A DNA stretch of 64,000 nt from NCBI GenBank assembly GCA_016192435.1, contig JACPUD010000007.1:1-64000 (forward strand), given 5' to 3'. The position numbers and the translations under genes are program-made. Numbering within the stretch: position 1 is the stretch's first letter; each line of letters starts with the position of its first letter. Of the stretch, positions 15,893 through 26,577 are shown piece after piece. The stretch is from Rhodocyclales bacterium. Lineage in GTDB: Bacteria > Pseudomonadota > Gammaproteobacteria > Burkholderiales > Rhodocyclaceae. The notes under the pieces are model-generated. The model had not been told where the DNA came from and ran no database searches. It saw nothing but the letters and a program-made list of their open reading frames with translations.

Positions 15893-17376
15893 TTCGCCAC
15901 CTCTGCCAACTTGGGCATACGCGTATGCCAGTCGGTAACTTGCTGGTATTTATGCGCAACGTTCAGCATCTTGGCTTCATCAAACAGGTTGCCGATGATT
16001 TGCAGGCCCACCGGCATGTTGTTCCGGCCGAAACCGCAGGGCAGCGACATGCCCGGCAACCCGGCCAGATTGGTGGATATGGTGTAGATGTCCGAGAGGT
16101 ACATCTGCACCGGATCGGCGCTCTTGGCGCCGAAGGCGAAGGCCACCGAGGGTGAGGTCGGCCCCATGATCACGTCGCATTGCTCGAAGGCGGCCTTGAA
16201 GTCGGCGGCGATCAGGCGGCGGATTTTCTGCGCCTGGAGGTAGTAGGCGTCGTAATAGCCGTGGGACAGCACATAGGTGCCGATCAGTATCCGGCGCTTG
16301 ACCTCGGCACCGAAGCCCTGCGCCCGGCTGCGTGAATACATCTCGGCCAGGTCGGCATAGTCCGGCGCGCGGTAGCCGTAGCGCACGCCGTCGAAGCGCG
16401 AGAGGTTGGAGCTGGCCTCGGCCGGGGCGATCACGTAATAGGCCGGCACGGAAAGGCCGGAATTGGGCAGTTGCACCTCGACCGTGACGGCGCCCAGCTT
16501 GCGGTATTCGGCCAGCGCGGCTTCGACCGCGGCGCGCACGTCGTCATCCATGCCGGCGCCGAAGAATTCTTGCGGCAGACCGATCTTCAGGCCGGCCAGC
16601 GGCTGTTCCAGGCCGCGCGCGTAATCCTCGGCCGGGCGTTCCAGCGAAGTGGAATCGCGCGCATCGAAACCGGCCATGGCGTTGAGCAGCAGCGCGCAGT
16701 CTTCCGCGCTCTTCGCCATCGGCCCGGCCTGGTCGAGACTGGAGGCGAAGGCGATCATGCCGTAGCGCGACACCGCACCATAGGTCGGCTTGAGCCCGGT
16801 CAGGCCGCACAGGGCCGCCGGCTGGCGGATCGAGCCGCCGGTGTCGGTGCCGGTCGCCGCCGGCGCCAGCCGCGCCGCGATGGCTGCCGCCGAGCCGCCC
16901 GAAGAACCGCCCGGCACGCAGGCGAGGTCCCAGGGGTTCTTCACCGGGCCGAAATACGAGGATTCGTTCGACGAGCCCATGGCGAACTCGTCCATGTTGA
17001 GCTTGCCCAGCATGACCATGCCGGCGCCGGCGAGCTTTTCGACGACATGGGCGTCGTAGGGGGCGACGAAGTTCTCCAGCATCTTCGAACCGCAGCTCGT
17101 GCGCCAACCCCTGGTGCAGAAAATATCCTTGTGCGCCAAGGGGATGCCGCACAGAGGCGAAATCGCCGGGGCGCCAGCGCCAACTCTGCGGGCCGCGTCG
17201 GCGGCTTGTGCCTGGACCAGGGTCTGGTCGCGGTCGAGGGCAATGAATGCGTTCAGCGCCGGGTTGAGCCGCTCGATGCGGTCGAGGAACAGCGTCGCCA
17301 GCTCGACGGCCGAGACTGTTTTGGCGGCCAGCGCGGCAGACAGCTCGCGCAGCGAGGAATTGATCAGCTCACTCAT
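15889..17376 (-). CDS. gatA: Asp/Glu-tRNA(Asn/Gln) amidotransferase subunit A
   Basis: This 495-residue amidase-signature subunit releases ammonia from glutamine for GatCAB. The Ser-cisSer-Lys triad is visible: Lys in IPLAHKDIF, the Ser-rich loop [14 protein letters not shown], and [12 protein letters not shown]. Start ATG 17376 ([13 protein letters not shown]) overlaps the gatC stop by 4 bp; longer readings run back through gatC. Residues near 70-80 ([14 protein letters not shown]) include a copy of the dispersed repeat in a loop before the IPLAHKDIF motif. Upstream of gatB in the gatCAB operon. Confidence 0.95.
   Translation of the reverse strand: MSELINSSLRELSAALAAKTVSAVELATLFLDRIERLNPALNAFIALDRDQTLVQAQAADAARRVGAGAPAISPLCGIPLAHKDIFCTRGWRTSCGSKMLENFVAPYDAHVVEKLAGAGMVMLGKLNMDEFAMGSSNESSYFGPVKNPWDLACVPGGSSGGSAAAIAARLAPAATGTDTGGSIRQPAALCGLTGLKPTYGAVSRYGMIAFASSLDQAGPMAKSAEDCALLLNAMAGFDARDSTSLERPAEDYARGLEQPLAGLKIGLPQEFFGAGMDDDVRAAVEAALAEYRKLGAVTVEVQLPNSGLSVPAYYVIAPAEASSNLSRFDGVRYGYRAPDYADLAEMYSRSRAQGFGAEVKRRILIGTYVLSHGYYDAYYLQAQKIRRLIAADFKAAFEQCDVIMGPTSPSVAFAFGAKSADPVQMYLSDIYTISTNLAGLPGMSLPCGFGRNNMPVGLQIIGNLFDEAKMLNVAHKYQQVTDWHTRMPKLAEVAK
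17172..17188 (-). repeat. Dispersed AGAGTTGGCGCTGGCG repeat inside gatA
   Basis: The plus strand reads CGCCAGCGCCAACTCTG. In gatA it encodes RVGAG in frame, in the loop that precedes the catalytic-lysine motif. Same orientation relative to translation and same reading frame as in gatB. Confidence 0.6.
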
Positions 17377-17660
17377 TCGACAACTCGCGGAACAAGATAC
17401 AGCCCAGCCTCGGTTTCCGGCGCCACGGCCTGGAAGTCGGCGCGGCGGTCGGTCTCGGTGACGACGTCGGGGCGCAGGCGCTGCACCACATCCACGGCAT
17501 GCGCCATCGGTTCGATGCCGGCGGTATCGACGGCCTGCAATTGCTCGATAAAGCCGAGGATGTCGTTCAGCTGGTCGCGCGTGGTTTCGCGCTCCGCCGC
17601 CGAGAGTTCGATGCGGGACAAAAGGGCGATGCGGGAGACGTCTTCCAGATTCAGGGACAT
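17373..17660 (-). CDS. gatC: Asp/Glu-tRNA(Asn/Gln) amidotransferase subunit C
   Basis: This 95-residue small subunit stabilises GatA on GatB. The typical N terminus ([20 protein letters not shown]), the [13 protein letters not shown] helix and the C-terminal end [10 protein letters not shown] are diagnostic. It starts at ATG 17660 and its stop overlaps the gatA start. It is the first gene of gatCAB and diverges from mreB across a 138 bp spacer. Confidence 0.93.
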   Translation of the reverse strand: MSLNLEDVSRIALLSRIELSAAERETTRDQLNDILGFIEQLQAVDTAGIEPMAHAVDVVQRLRPDVVTETDRRADFQAVAPETEAGLYLVPRVVE

Positions 17661-17681
17661 GGCGACAAGTGGGGTAGATGA

Positions 17682-18842
<1,161 letters not shown>

Positions 18843-18935
18843 AGCCCGCCCCGTGTAGCTTGCATACAGGCCCCGTCGCCGCAGAACACTGGGTCTCACC
18901 GGGTCTCCATCACATTTCGAGGGCGTAATGCCTTG

Positions 18936-19856
18936 ATGTCCGTCGCTGGCCATGTTCCGCCACCCTTTTTCAAACGGGGTCCGGCGCCGCTCGTGCGGCT
19001 GGCATTTTTCGTCTCGCTTTCCCTGCTGCTGCTGATTGCCGACCTGCGCTTCCATACCCTGGAATGGGCGCGCCTGGCCGTCGCCACGGTGGCCTGGCCG
19101 CTGCAGCGCATCACCTGGATGCCGATCGACGCCGCCGGCGATTTCGGCGCCTATCTGACGCGACAATCCGCGCTGCTGAAGGAGAACCAGGAACTGCGCC
19201 GGCGCCAACTGGAAGCCGCCAACCTGCTGCTGCGCCAGCAGCACCTGGAACAGGAGAACCTGCGCTTGCGCGCCCTGCTCGACATGCGTGCGCGGCTGCC
19301 GGTGGAAGGCCGCATCGCCGAAATCCTGTATGCCGCGCGCGATCCGTTTTCGCGCCGGGTGATCATCGACAAGGGCAGCCAGCACGGCATTGCCGGCGGC
19401 CAGGCGGTGGTCGATGAGGTCGGCGTGATCGGCCAGGTGGTGCGGGTGTTTCCGCTCACCTCGGAAGTATTGCTGCTCACCGACAAGGATCAGGCGATAC
19501 CCGTCGAAGTGCAGCGCAACGGCCTGCGCGCGGTACTCGCCGGCGTCGGCGCTGGCATGATGGAACTGCGCTTCCTGGCGTCGAACGCCGAGGTGCAGGT
19601 GGGCGACATGCTGGTGACTTCGGGACTCGACGGAGTCTATCTGCGCGGCCTGCCGGTAGCCAAGGTGGTCAAGATCGACCGCGACAGTTCCTACTCCTTC
19701 GCGCGCATCACCTGCGCGCCTCTGGCCGGCGTCGAACGCCACGGCCTGACCCTGGTGCTGGGCGCGCGCACCGCCCTGCCGCCGCAACCCGACGACGCGC
19801 CGGCGACTCCCGAGCGACCCGCCGGCGGCAAACGGGTCAAGAAGAAGACAAGATGA
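18936..19856 (+). CDS. mreC: Rod shape-determining protein MreC
   Basis: This 306-residue bitopic inner-membrane protein activates the PBP2-RodA synthase. It has a short cytoplasmic tail (PPPFFKRGPAPLVRL), one transmembrane helix (AFFVSLSLLLLIADLRF), a coiled coil (LLKENQELRRRQLEAANLLL...) and two periplasmic beta domains (IIDKGSQHGIAGGQAVVD; VQVGDMLVTSGLDGVYLRGLPV). ATG at 18936 follows a GAGGG ribosome-binding site; a TTG one codon earlier is possible. The C-terminal tail is basic (KRVKKKTR). The mreC-mreD gap carries a hairpin repeat. Confidence 0.95.
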   Translation: MSVAGHVPPPFFKRGPAPLVRLAFFVSLSLLLLIADLRFHTLEWARLAVATVAWPLQRITWMPIDAAGDFGAYLTRQSALLKENQELRRRQLEAANLLLRQQHLEQENLRLRALLDMRARLPVEGRIAEILYAARDPFSRRVIIDKGSQHGIAGGQAVVDEVGVIGQVVRVFPLTSEVLLLTDKDQAIPVEVQRNGLRAVLAGVGAGMMELRFLASNAEVQVGDMLVTSGLDGVYLRGLPVAKVVKIDRDSSYSFARITCAPLAGVERHGLTLVLGARTALPPQPDDAPATPERPAGGKRVKKKTR

Positions 19857-19861
19857 GGACA

Positions 19862-19965
19862 TTTCCCCCAGCCCCTTGTCCAAGAACAGGGGTGACAACG
19901 GTTCAACCGCTACGCGGTTTCCATGTTTCTGGCTGCACGCCTCCTTGGGGCGGCCCGGCGGAGGC
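19862..19965. repeat. Double-hairpin dispersed repeat, copy B
   Basis: This fills the mreC-mreD spacer and matches copy A at 325-424. It has the sequence CCCCAGCCCC, the shared loop CCAAG with flanks CCCC/GGGG (one bulge), the linker GGGGTGACAACGGTTC, a second hairpin AACCGC-TAC-GCGGTT (19904-19918), and CTTGGGGCGGCC further on. Bases in both stems differ from copy A while pairing is kept. It lies inside an operon and could affect mRNA stability or the mreC:mreD ratio. Confidence 0.75.
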
Positions 19966-19969
19966 GTAA

Positions 19970-20491
19970 ATGCAACCCACCCATTCCTCGCGCCGCATCC
20001 TGCTGCCGGTCAGAAACTGGTTCATCGTGCTGACGCTGTTCCTCGCCCTGCTGCTGAACCTGGTTCCCTTCGGCCGCTTGCCGGGGATTCCCGACTGGGT
20101 GGCGCTGGTGCTGGCCTTCTGGTGCGTGCATCAGCCGCTCAAGGTCGGCATGGCGGCGGGCTTCGTGCTCGGCCTGGCGATGGACGTCGCCGATGCCAGC
20201 GTAATGGGACAGCATGCGCTGGCCTATGTGCTGCTGGCATTTGCCGCGGCCGGCCTGTCGCGCCGCGTGCTGTGGTTTCCGCTGGCGCAGCAGGCGCTGC
20301 ACGTGCTGCCGCTGTTCCTCGGCATGCAACTGGTGATGATGGTCACGCGCATGATCGGCGGCGCCGAGTTTCCCGGCGTGCTGTGGTTTCTTTCCAGCTT
20401 CGTCGCTGCGCTGCTCTGGCATCCGGTGACCTACCTGCTGCTGATTCCGCAGTTCCGCCCGGAAGACAAGGACGTCCATCGGCCCATATGA
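19970..20491 (+). CDS. mreD: Rod shape-determining protein MreD
   Basis: This 173-residue integral membrane protein of the elongasome has about five hydrophobic helices (WFIVLTLFLALLLNLVPFG; WVALVLAFWCVHQPLKVGMAAGFVLGLAMDV). The motif ADASVMGQHALAYVLLAF is characteristic of MreD. It lies between mreC and mrdA in the conserved order. ATG at 19970 follows GGAGGCG. Confidence 0.92.
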   Translation: MQPTHSSRRILLPVRNWFIVLTLFLALLLNLVPFGRLPGIPDWVALVLAFWCVHQPLKVGMAAGFVLGLAMDVADASVMGQHALAYVLLAFAAAGLSRRVLWFPLAQQALHVLPLFLGMQLVMMVTRMIGGAEFPGVLWFLSSFVAALLWHPVTYLLLIPQFRPEDKDVHRPI

Positions 20492-20542
20492 GTCTGCCGG
20501 CAAGCCCTCCATCGTTTCCGCCCGACCCGGCCTAGGTCAGGA

Positions 20543-22435
20543 ATGGAATTCAAGAACCCGCAGCAGGAACTCGAGCGCTTTCGCACGCGCCTCGTGGTGG
20601 CGGGCGGCTTCGTGCTGCTCTGCTTCACTCTGCTGTTCGCGCGCTTCGTCTGGCTGCAGGTGGTGCAGCACGACTACTACCAGACCCGCGCCGAAGACAA
20701 TCGCATATCGCTGGTGCCTATCGTGCCCAACCGCGGCCTCATCGTCGACCGCAACGGGGTCGTGCTGGCGCGCAACTATCCGGCCTATACCCTGGAAATC
20801 GTTCCCTCCAGGACCGGCAAGCCGGAACAGGTGATCGACGAGTTGGCGGAAATCATCGACATCCAGCCCAAGGACCGCAAGCGTTTCCGGCAGCTCCTCG
20901 AAGAAAGCCGCAATTTCGAATCGCTGCCGATCCGCACCCGCCTGACCGACGAGGAAGTGGCGAAGTTCATCGCCCATCGCTACCGCTTCCCCGGCGTGGA
21001 CATCAAGGCGCGCCTGTTTCGCCAGTACCCGGGCGGCGCCTTCGCCTCGCACCTGCTGGGGTATATCGGTCGCGTCAATGACAAGGATCTGGAGAAGATC
21101 GAGGCGCGCGAGTTCGAGGCCAACTATCGCGGCACCGAACACTTCGGCAAGACCGGGCTGGAACAGCGCTACGAGTTCGATCTGCACGGCGAAACCGGTT
21201 TCGAGCAGGTCGAGGTCGATGCCGGCGGACGGGCCGTGCGCACCCTGGCGCGCACCGCGCCAGTACCCGGCAACAACCTGACGCTGACCGTCGATGCCGA
21301 ACTGCAGCGCATCGCCGAACAGGCCTTCGGCTCGCGCCGCGGCGCGCTGGTCGCCATCGATCCGGCCAGCGGCGGCATCCTGGCGCTGGTGGCGGTGCCC
21401 AACTACGATCCCAACCTGTTCGTGGACGGCATCGACACGCAGAACTGGAAGGAACTCAACGAGTCTCCCGACAAGCCCATGGTCAACCGCGCGCTCAACG
21501 GCGCCTACCCGCCCGGCTCCACCTTCAAGCCCTTCATGGCACTGGGTGCCCTGACGCTGGGCAAGCGACGTCCGGAACAGGCGATTTCCGATCCCGGCTT
21601 CTTCAACTTCGGCGGCCACCACTTCCGCGACGACAAGAAGGGCGGCCACGGCATGGTGGACATGTACAAGTCCATCGTGCATTCCTGCGACACCTACTAC
21701 TACATGCTGGCCAACGACATGGGCATCGACAACATCGCCGCCTTCATGGCCGGCCTCGGCTTCGGCAGCCGCACCGGGATCGACATCGACGGCGAATCGG
21801 AAGGCGTGCTGCCCTCGCAGGAGTGGAAGAGGAAGCGCTTCAAGAAGCCCGAGCAGCAGAAATGGTATGCCGGCGAAACCATCTCGATCGGCATCGGCCA
21901 GGGCTACAATGCCTATACGCCGATCCAGCTGGCGCACGCCACGGCGATCGTCGCCAACAACGGCGTGGTGTTTCGACCGCACCTGGTGAAGCACATCACC
22001 GACACCCGCACCGGCAACAAAACCCTGATCGAGCCGCAGCCGGTGCGCGACCTGGGCCTCAAGCCCGAGCACGTCGAGGTGATCAGGAACGCCATGGTCG
22101 GCGTGAACAAGGAAGGCACCGGCGCCCGCGCCTTCGCCGGCGCCGAATATGTCTCGGCCGGCAAGACCGGCACGGCCCAGGTGTATTCGCTGAAGGGTGC
22201 CGAATACAAGGCGGGCAGCGTCAAGCACGAACTGCGCGACCATGCCCTGTTCATCGCCTTCGCGCCGGCCGAGCAGCCCAGGATCGCCCTCGCGGTGCTG
22301 GTCGAAAACGGCGGCTTCGGCGCCCAGGCCGCGGCGCCGATTGCGCGCCAGGTGCTCGACTACTATCTGCTCGGCAAGCGGCCGCAGGCGCCCGCCCCGG
22401 TCGACGAGGCCGCCGTGGAGGAGGACGCGGAATGA
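20543..22435 (+). CDS. mrdA: Penicillin-binding protein 2 (elongasome transpeptidase)
   Basis: This 630-residue class B PBP cross-links peptidoglycan during elongation, with RodA as glycosyltransferase partner. One N-terminal membrane helix (VVAGGFVLLCFTLLFARFVWL) leads to the pedestal domain (RGLIVDRNGVVLARN) and the transpeptidase domain. The catalytic serine is Ser326 of GSTFK, the second motif is HSCDTYYY (S-x-D variant of S-x-N typical of PBP2), and the KTG box is SAGKTGTAQV. The stop overlaps the rodA start. Confidence 0.96.
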   Translation: MEFKNPQQELERFRTRLVVAGGFVLLCFTLLFARFVWLQVVQHDYYQTRAEDNRISLVPIVPNRGLIVDRNGVVLARNYPAYTLEIVPSRTGKPEQVIDELAEIIDIQPKDRKRFRQLLEESRNFESLPIRTRLTDEEVAKFIAHRYRFPGVDIKARLFRQYPGGAFASHLLGYIGRVNDKDLEKIEAREFEANYRGTEHFGKTGLEQRYEFDLHGETGFEQVEVDAGGRAVRTLARTAPVPGNNLTLTVDAELQRIAEQAFGSRRGALVAIDPASGGILALVAVPNYDPNLFVDGIDTQNWKELNESPDKPMVNRALNGAYPPGSTFKPFMALGALTLGKRRPEQAISDPGFFNFGGHHFRDDKKGGHGMVDMYKSIVHSCDTYYYMLANDMGIDNIAAFMAGLGFGSRTGIDIDGESEGVLPSQEWKRKRFKKPEQQKWYAGETISIGIGQGYNAYTPIQLAHATAIVANNGVVFRPHLVKHITDTRTGNKTLIEPQPVRDLGLKPEHVEVIRNAMVGVNKEGTGARAFAGAEYVSAGKTGTAQVYSLKGAEYKAGSVKHELRDHALFIAFAPAEQPRIALAVLVENGGFGAQAAAPIARQVLDYYLLGKRPQAPAPVDEAAVEEDAE

Positions 22436-23541
22436 ACCACGGCATCGGTCTGGCCAAGCTCCGCAGTTTCGTGCAGCGCCTGGTGGCGCCGATCGACGGG
22501 CCGCTGATGCTGATCGCCGGCCTGCTGCTGCTGCTCGCCGTGGGCATGATGGGCAGCGCCTCGCCCGAGCGGCTCAATACGCAGTTGATCAATGTCGCGG
22601 TGGCGCTGGTGGTGATGCGGATTGCCGCCCAGGTGCCGCCGCAGCGCCTGATGCACCTGGCGGTGCCGATCTACCTGGCCGGCCTGCTGCTGCTGATCGC
22701 CGTCGCCCTGTTCGGCGACGTCTCGAAGGGCGCGCGGCGCTGGCTCAATCTCGGCTTCATGCGCGCGCAGCCGTCGGAGCTGATGAAGATCGCCATGCCG
22801 CTGTTGCTGGCCTGGTACTTCCAGCAACGCGAAGCCATGCCGCGCCTGCGCGACTACGCCATCGCCGCCTTCCTGCTGCTGCTGCCGGTGGCCCTGATCG
22901 CACGCCAGCCCGACCTGGGCACGGCCGTCCTGGTGCTGGCGGCCGGCTTCTACGTGATCTTCTTTGCCGGACTGTCGTGGAAGATCATGATCGGCATGGC
23001 CGTCGCCGCGGCGGCGGCGGCGCCGCTGGCCTGGACCCAGCTGCACGACTACCAGAGGAATCGCATCATCACCCTGCTGGACCCGGAAAAGGATCCGCTG
23101 GGCAAGGGCTTCCACATCATCCAGTCGACCATCGCGATCGGCTCCGGCGGCATCTTCGGCAAGGGCTGGCGCGAGGGTACCCAGGCGCAACTGGAGTTCA
23201 TACCCGAGCGCCATACCGATTTCATTTTTGCGGTGTTCTCCGAGGAGTTCGGCCTGCTCGGCAACCTGCTGCTGCTGACCCTCTACGCGCTGCTGATCGG
23301 CCGCGGCCTGATGATCGCAGCCAATGCGGCGACACTGTTCTCGCGCCTCCTGGCCGGCGCCGTGACCATGATTTTCTTCACCTACGCCTTCGTCAACATG
23401 GGCATGGTCTCCGGCATCCTGCCGGTGGTCGGCGTGCCGCTGCCGCTGATCAGCTACGGCGGCACGGCCCTGGTGACGCTGTTCATCGGCATCGGTATCC
23501 TGATGTCGATCCATGGCAACCGCATGCTGGTGCAGAAGTGA
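22432..23541 (+). CDS. mrdB: Rod shape-determining glycosyltransferase RodA
   Basis: This 369-residue SEDS-family peptidoglycan polymerase is multi-pass and pairs with PBP2. Diagnostic stretches are ARRWLNLGFMRAQPSELMK, the catalytic-region QPDLGTAVLVLA with the conserved Asp, NRIITLLDPEKDPLGKGFHIIQS, EGTQAQLEFIPERHTDFIFAV and GVPLPLISYGGTALVT. Start ATG 22432 overlaps the mrdA TGA by 3 bp, so expression is coupled. Confidence 0.96.
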   Translation: MNHGIGLAKLRSFVQRLVAPIDGPLMLIAGLLLLLAVGMMGSASPERLNTQLINVAVALVVMRIAAQVPPQRLMHLAVPIYLAGLLLLIAVALFGDVSKGARRWLNLGFMRAQPSELMKIAMPLLLAWYFQQREAMPRLRDYAIAAFLLLLPVALIARQPDLGTAVLVLAAGFYVIFFAGLSWKIMIGMAVAAAAAAPLAWTQLHDYQRNRIITLLDPEKDPLGKGFHIIQSTIAIGSGGIFGKGWREGTQAQLEFIPERHTDFIFAVFSEEFGLLGNLLLLTLYALLIGRGLMIAANAATLFSRLLAGAVTMIFFTYAFVNMGMVSGILPVVGVPLPLISYGGTALVTLFIGIGILMSIHGNRMLVQK

Positions 23542-24506
23542 AGCGCCTTGCGCCTTTGATTTTGTCATTGCTGGTCGCCGCCTGCGGCACCCAGGCGCCG
23601 CGCCCGGTGATCGACCGCGCCGAGGCGCCCGCGGTCGCCGTACCGTCGGCGCCAACTCCCGGCGGCACGGCGAAAAAGCCGGCACCGGTGATCAAGTACA
23701 GCGGCGGTTTCTACCAGGACGACGGGCCCGGCGACCAGGTGCCGGACGACATCGACGCCATCCCCGATGCGGTGCCGAAGCTGGAACCGCTGCACCGTTT
23801 CGCCAACAACCCCTACTCGGTGTTCGGCCGCGACTACGTGCCGCTGCGCACGCTGCAGCCCTACCGGGCGCGCGGCATCGGCAGCTGGTACGGGCGCAAG
23901 TTTCATGGTCAGAAAACCTCCAGCGGCGAACCCTACGACATGTACGGCATGACCGCCGCGCATCCGACGCTGCCTATCCCGTCCTATGTCCGCGTCAGCA
24001 ATCCGGCCAACGGCAGATCGGTGGTGGTGCGCGTCAATGACCGCGGCCCCTTCCATGCCGGACGCGAGATCGATCTCTCGTGGACCGCGGCCTGGAAGCT
24101 CGGCTATATCGGCAGCGGCAGCGCGGTGGTCGAGGTGGAAAGCGTCCTGCCCGGGCAGACCATCGCCCTAGCGCCGGCGGCGGCACCTGCACCGCCGCAG
24201 GCGGGCGACGATGACCCGATTGCGAAGCTGGCAGCGGCCGGCGCCGAACCGCCGCTGCCGCAGGTGCAGGATGCGCGCGGCCATTTCCTGCAACTGGGCG
24301 CCTTCGGCAACCGCGATAACGCCGAGGCGCTGCGCGCGCGACTGGCGCGCGACCTGGGCGAGCTTGCCGCGAAGCTGGTGGTGCAGGCCGCCGGCAAACT
24401 GTTCCGCGTCCAGCTCGGTCCCTGGCCGGATGCCGCCGCGGCGCAGCTTGCGGGTGGGCGCCTGCGCGAAAGCCTCGGCATGACGCCGGTGGTGGTCCAT
24501 CGCTAG
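23538..24506 (+). CDS. rlpA: Septal-ring lipoprotein / lytic transglycosylase RlpA
   Basis: This 322-residue RlpA-type lipoprotein starts at GTG 23538, overlapping the rodA stop. The signal ends in the lipobox LLVAAC. A double-psi beta-barrel (GIGSWYGRKFHGQKTSSGEPYD; VRVNDRGPF with the catalytic Asp; LSWTAAWKLGY) is followed by an Ala/Pro linker and a SPOR domain (FLQLGAFGNRDNAEALRARL; LFRVQLGPWPDAAAAQ) that binds denuded glycan strands. It would cleave stripped glycans at the septum or outer membrane. The linker after the lipobox contains a partial copy of the dispersed GGCGCCAACTC repeat (23645-23656). Confidence 0.92.
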   Translation: MKRLAPLILSLLVAACGTQAPRPVIDRAEAPAVAVPSAPTPGGTAKKPAPVIKYSGGFYQDDGPGDQVPDDIDAIPDAVPKLEPLHRFANNPYSVFGRDYVPLRTLQPYRARGIGSWYGRKFHGQKTSSGEPYDMYGMTAAHPTLPIPSYVRVSNPANGRSVVVRVNDRGPFHAGREIDLSWTAAWKLGYIGSGSAVVEVESVLPGQTIALAPAAAPAPPQAGDDDPIAKLAAAGAEPPLPQVQDARGHFLQLGAFGNRDNAEALRARLARDLGELAAKLVVQAAGKLFRVQLGPWPDAAAAQLAGGRLRESLGMTPVVVHR

Positions 24507-24537
24507 CCGTCAGCGGACCTGCGGCAGGTGCCGCGAC

Positions 24538-24543
24538 TATAAT
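24538..24543 (+). promoter_or_regulatory. TATAAT -10 element upstream of dacA
   Basis: A perfect TATAAT lies 28 bp before the dacA ATG in the rlpA-dacA spacer (24507-24571). The -35 region 17 bp away (GGACCT) is poor. It could be a secondary promoter giving dacA and the genes after it their own transcription. Confidence 0.45.
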
Positions 24544-24571
24544 TCCGCTTCCTCATCTCCGGCGTTTTTCG

Positions 24572-25702
24572 ATGCGATTTCTTGTCCTTGTTCTAGGCCT
24601 GCTGCAGTTTGCCGCGAGCCATGCCCAAACCCTGCCGGTGCCCGCGCTGAGCGCGCGCGCCTGGCTGCTGATGGATTACGCCACCGGCCAGGTGCTGGCC
24701 GCGCAGGAGGCCGATACCCGGCTGGAACCGGCCTCGCTGACCAAGGTCATGACCACCTACCTGGTGGCCGACGCGCTGGCGCAGAAAACGCTCTCCCTGC
24801 AGCAGCCGGTCATGGTTTCGGAACGCGCCTGGCGCACCCAGGGCTCGCGCAGCTTCGTGCCGGTGAACAAGGGTGTTTCGGTCGACGATCTGTTCAAGGG
24901 CATGGTGATCCAGTCCGGCAACGACGCATCGGTGGCGCTGGCCGAAGCCATCGGCGGCAGCGAGGACGCCTTCGCCGCGATGATGAACCGCACGGCGCAA
25001 CGCATGGGCCTCAAGGACACCAATTTCCTCAATGCCAGCGGCTACTTCGAAGGCCCGGCGCCGAATCATTATTCGACGCCGCGCGACCTGGCGCGACTGG
25101 CCGCGGCGCTGATCCGCGACCATCCGGAAACCCATGCCCTGCATGCGATCAAGGAATACACCTACAACGGCATCCGCCAGCACAACCGCAACCGCCTGCT
25201 GTGGGCCGACCCGACCGTCGACGGCCTCAAGACCGGGCATTCGAATGCGGCCGGCTACTGCCTGATCGCCACCGCCAGGCGCGGTCCGCGGCGCCTGATC
25301 TCGGTGGTGCTGGGTACGCCCTCCGAAGAAGCCCGCGCCCGCGATTCGCTGAACCTGCTCAACTGGGGCTACACCGCGTTCGAGTCGGTCAAGCTCTACG
25401 ACAAGGGCCAGGCGGTTTCCCAGCTCAAGGTCTTCAAGGGTGCGCAAAACCTGGTCGGCGCCGGCTTCGCCGACGATTTCGTGATCTCGGTGCCGCGCGG
25501 CATGGCCGACAAGCTCACGGCGCAAATGCTCAGCCAGCAACCCCTGGTCGCCCCCGTGGCGGCAGGCGCCGTGATCGGCACGCTGAAACTCGCAGTCGAC
25601 GGCCAGCCCTGGGGCGAATACCCCGTCGTCGCGCAGAGCGCGGTGCCCCTGGCCGGTTTCTTCGGTCGGCTGTGGGACGACATTCGGCTGTACTTCCAAT
25701 GA
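24572..25702 (+). CDS. dacA: D-alanyl-D-alanine carboxypeptidase (PBP5/6 type)
   Basis: This 376-residue exported enzyme trims the terminal D-Ala from pentapeptides. A signal peptide (VLVLGLLQFAASHAQT) is followed by the penicilloyl-serine domain: Ser55-x-x-Lys58 in ASLTKVMT, Ser115-Gly-Asn in QSGNDAS, and Lys220-Thr-Gly in LKTGHS. A PBP5_C beta domain (YDKGQAVSQLKVFKG) follows, and a C-terminal amphipathic anchor (AGFFGRLWDDIRLYFQ) holds it to the inner-membrane face. The stop overlaps dat by 4 bp. Confidence 0.95.
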   Translation: MRFLVLVLGLLQFAASHAQTLPVPALSARAWLLMDYATGQVLAAQEADTRLEPASLTKVMTTYLVADALAQKTLSLQQPVMVSERAWRTQGSRSFVPVNKGVSVDDLFKGMVIQSGNDASVALAEAIGGSEDAFAAMMNRTAQRMGLKDTNFLNASGYFEGPAPNHYSTPRDLARLAAALIRDHPETHALHAIKEYTYNGIRQHNRNRLLWADPTVDGLKTGHSNAAGYCLIATARRGPRRLISVVLGTPSEEARARDSLNLLNWGYTAFESVKLYDKGQAVSQLKVFKGAQNLVGAGFADDFVISVPRGMADKLTAQMLSQQPLVAPVAAGAVIGTLKLAVDGQPWGEYPVVAQSAVPLAGFFGRLWDDIRLYFQ

Positions 25703-26577
25703 CGGCGGGAATATTTCTCAATGGCGAATGGCTTGCGCCAGAAGCGGCCCATGTCTCCGTCATGGATCGCGGCTTCCTCTTCGGCGACGGCGTGTATGAG
25801 GTGATCCCGGTGTATTCGCGGCGGCCGTTCCGCCTCGAACAGCACCTGTCCCGACTGCAGCACAGCCTTGACGGCATCCAGCTGACCAATCCGTATTGCC
25901 TGGACCAATGGATAGGATTCGTCACCCAGCTTGCGTGCGAGGCCGAGTGGGAGGACCAGTCGATCTACATCCAGGTCACGCGCGGGCCGATGGCCGTGCG
26001 CAACCACGCCTTTCCGCAGCAGGTCACGCCGACCGCGGTGATCCTCGCCGAAGCCATGCAGACGCCGCCGCAAAGCCAGCGCGAGCAGGGTATCGCCGCG
26101 GTTTCCGCGGCCGACATCCGCTGGCTGCGCTGCGACCTGAAGACCACCTCGCTCTTGGCCAACTGCCTACTGCGCCAGATGGCGGTGGCCGCCGGCTGCG
26201 TCGAGACCGTGCTGTTCCGCGACGGCTTCCTCACCGAAGGCTCGGCCTCCTCGATCTTTGCGGTCAAGGACGGCGTGCTGCTGGCACCGATCAAGAACCA
26301 CCTGATGCTGCCCGGCATCACCTACGACGTGGTGCTCGAACTCGCGGCGCAGCACGGTCTGGCGCACGAGGTGCGCGACATCACCGAAGCCGAGACGCGC
26401 GGCGCGGACGAGCTCTGGATGTGCTCCTCGACCAAGGAAGTGCTGCCCATCGTCACGCTCGACGGCCGCGTGGTGGGAACAAGAGTTGGTGTTGGCGGCA
26501 CGCCGGGACCGCTGTTCGCGCAGATGTACGCCTGGTACCAGGAGTTCAAGTCCACGGTGATGCGGGCGCCGGCATGA
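25699..26577 (+). CDS. dat: D-amino-acid transaminase (class IV PLP enzyme)
   Basis: This 292-residue class IV aminotransferase probably converts D-alanine and 2-oxoglutarate to pyruvate and D-glutamate. It has the N-terminal VMDRGFLFGDGVYEVIPVYSRRPFRLEQH and the PLP lysine in LRCDLKTTSLLANCLLRQ. EGSASSIFAV and ADELWMCSSTKEVLPIV are also diagnostic. Its place directly after dacA fits wall D-amino-acid recycling. Near the C terminus, TRVGVGGTPGP is encoded in part by a copy of the dispersed repeat (26480-26505). Confidence 0.88.
   Translation: MTAGIFLNGEWLAPEAAHVSVMDRGFLFGDGVYEVIPVYSRRPFRLEQHLSRLQHSLDGIQLTNPYCLDQWIGFVTQLACEAEWEDQSIYIQVTRGPMAVRNHAFPQQVTPTAVILAEAMQTPPQSQREQGIAAVSAADIRWLRCDLKTTSLLANCLLRQMAVAAGCVETVLFRDGFLTEGSASSIFAVKDGVLLAPIKNHLMLPGITYDVVLELAAQHGLAHEVRDITEAETRGADELWMCSSTKEVLPIVTLDGRVVGTRVGVGGTPGPLFAQMYAWYQEFKSTVMRAPA
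26480..26505 (+). repeat. Dispersed repeat inside dat
   Basis: The sequence CAAGAGTTGGTGTTGGCGGC followed by ACGCCG is the dispersed core with two C-to-T changes. In frame it encodes TRVGVGGTP in a loop before the conserved GPLFAQMYAWYQEF end of the enzyme. Confidence 0.6.
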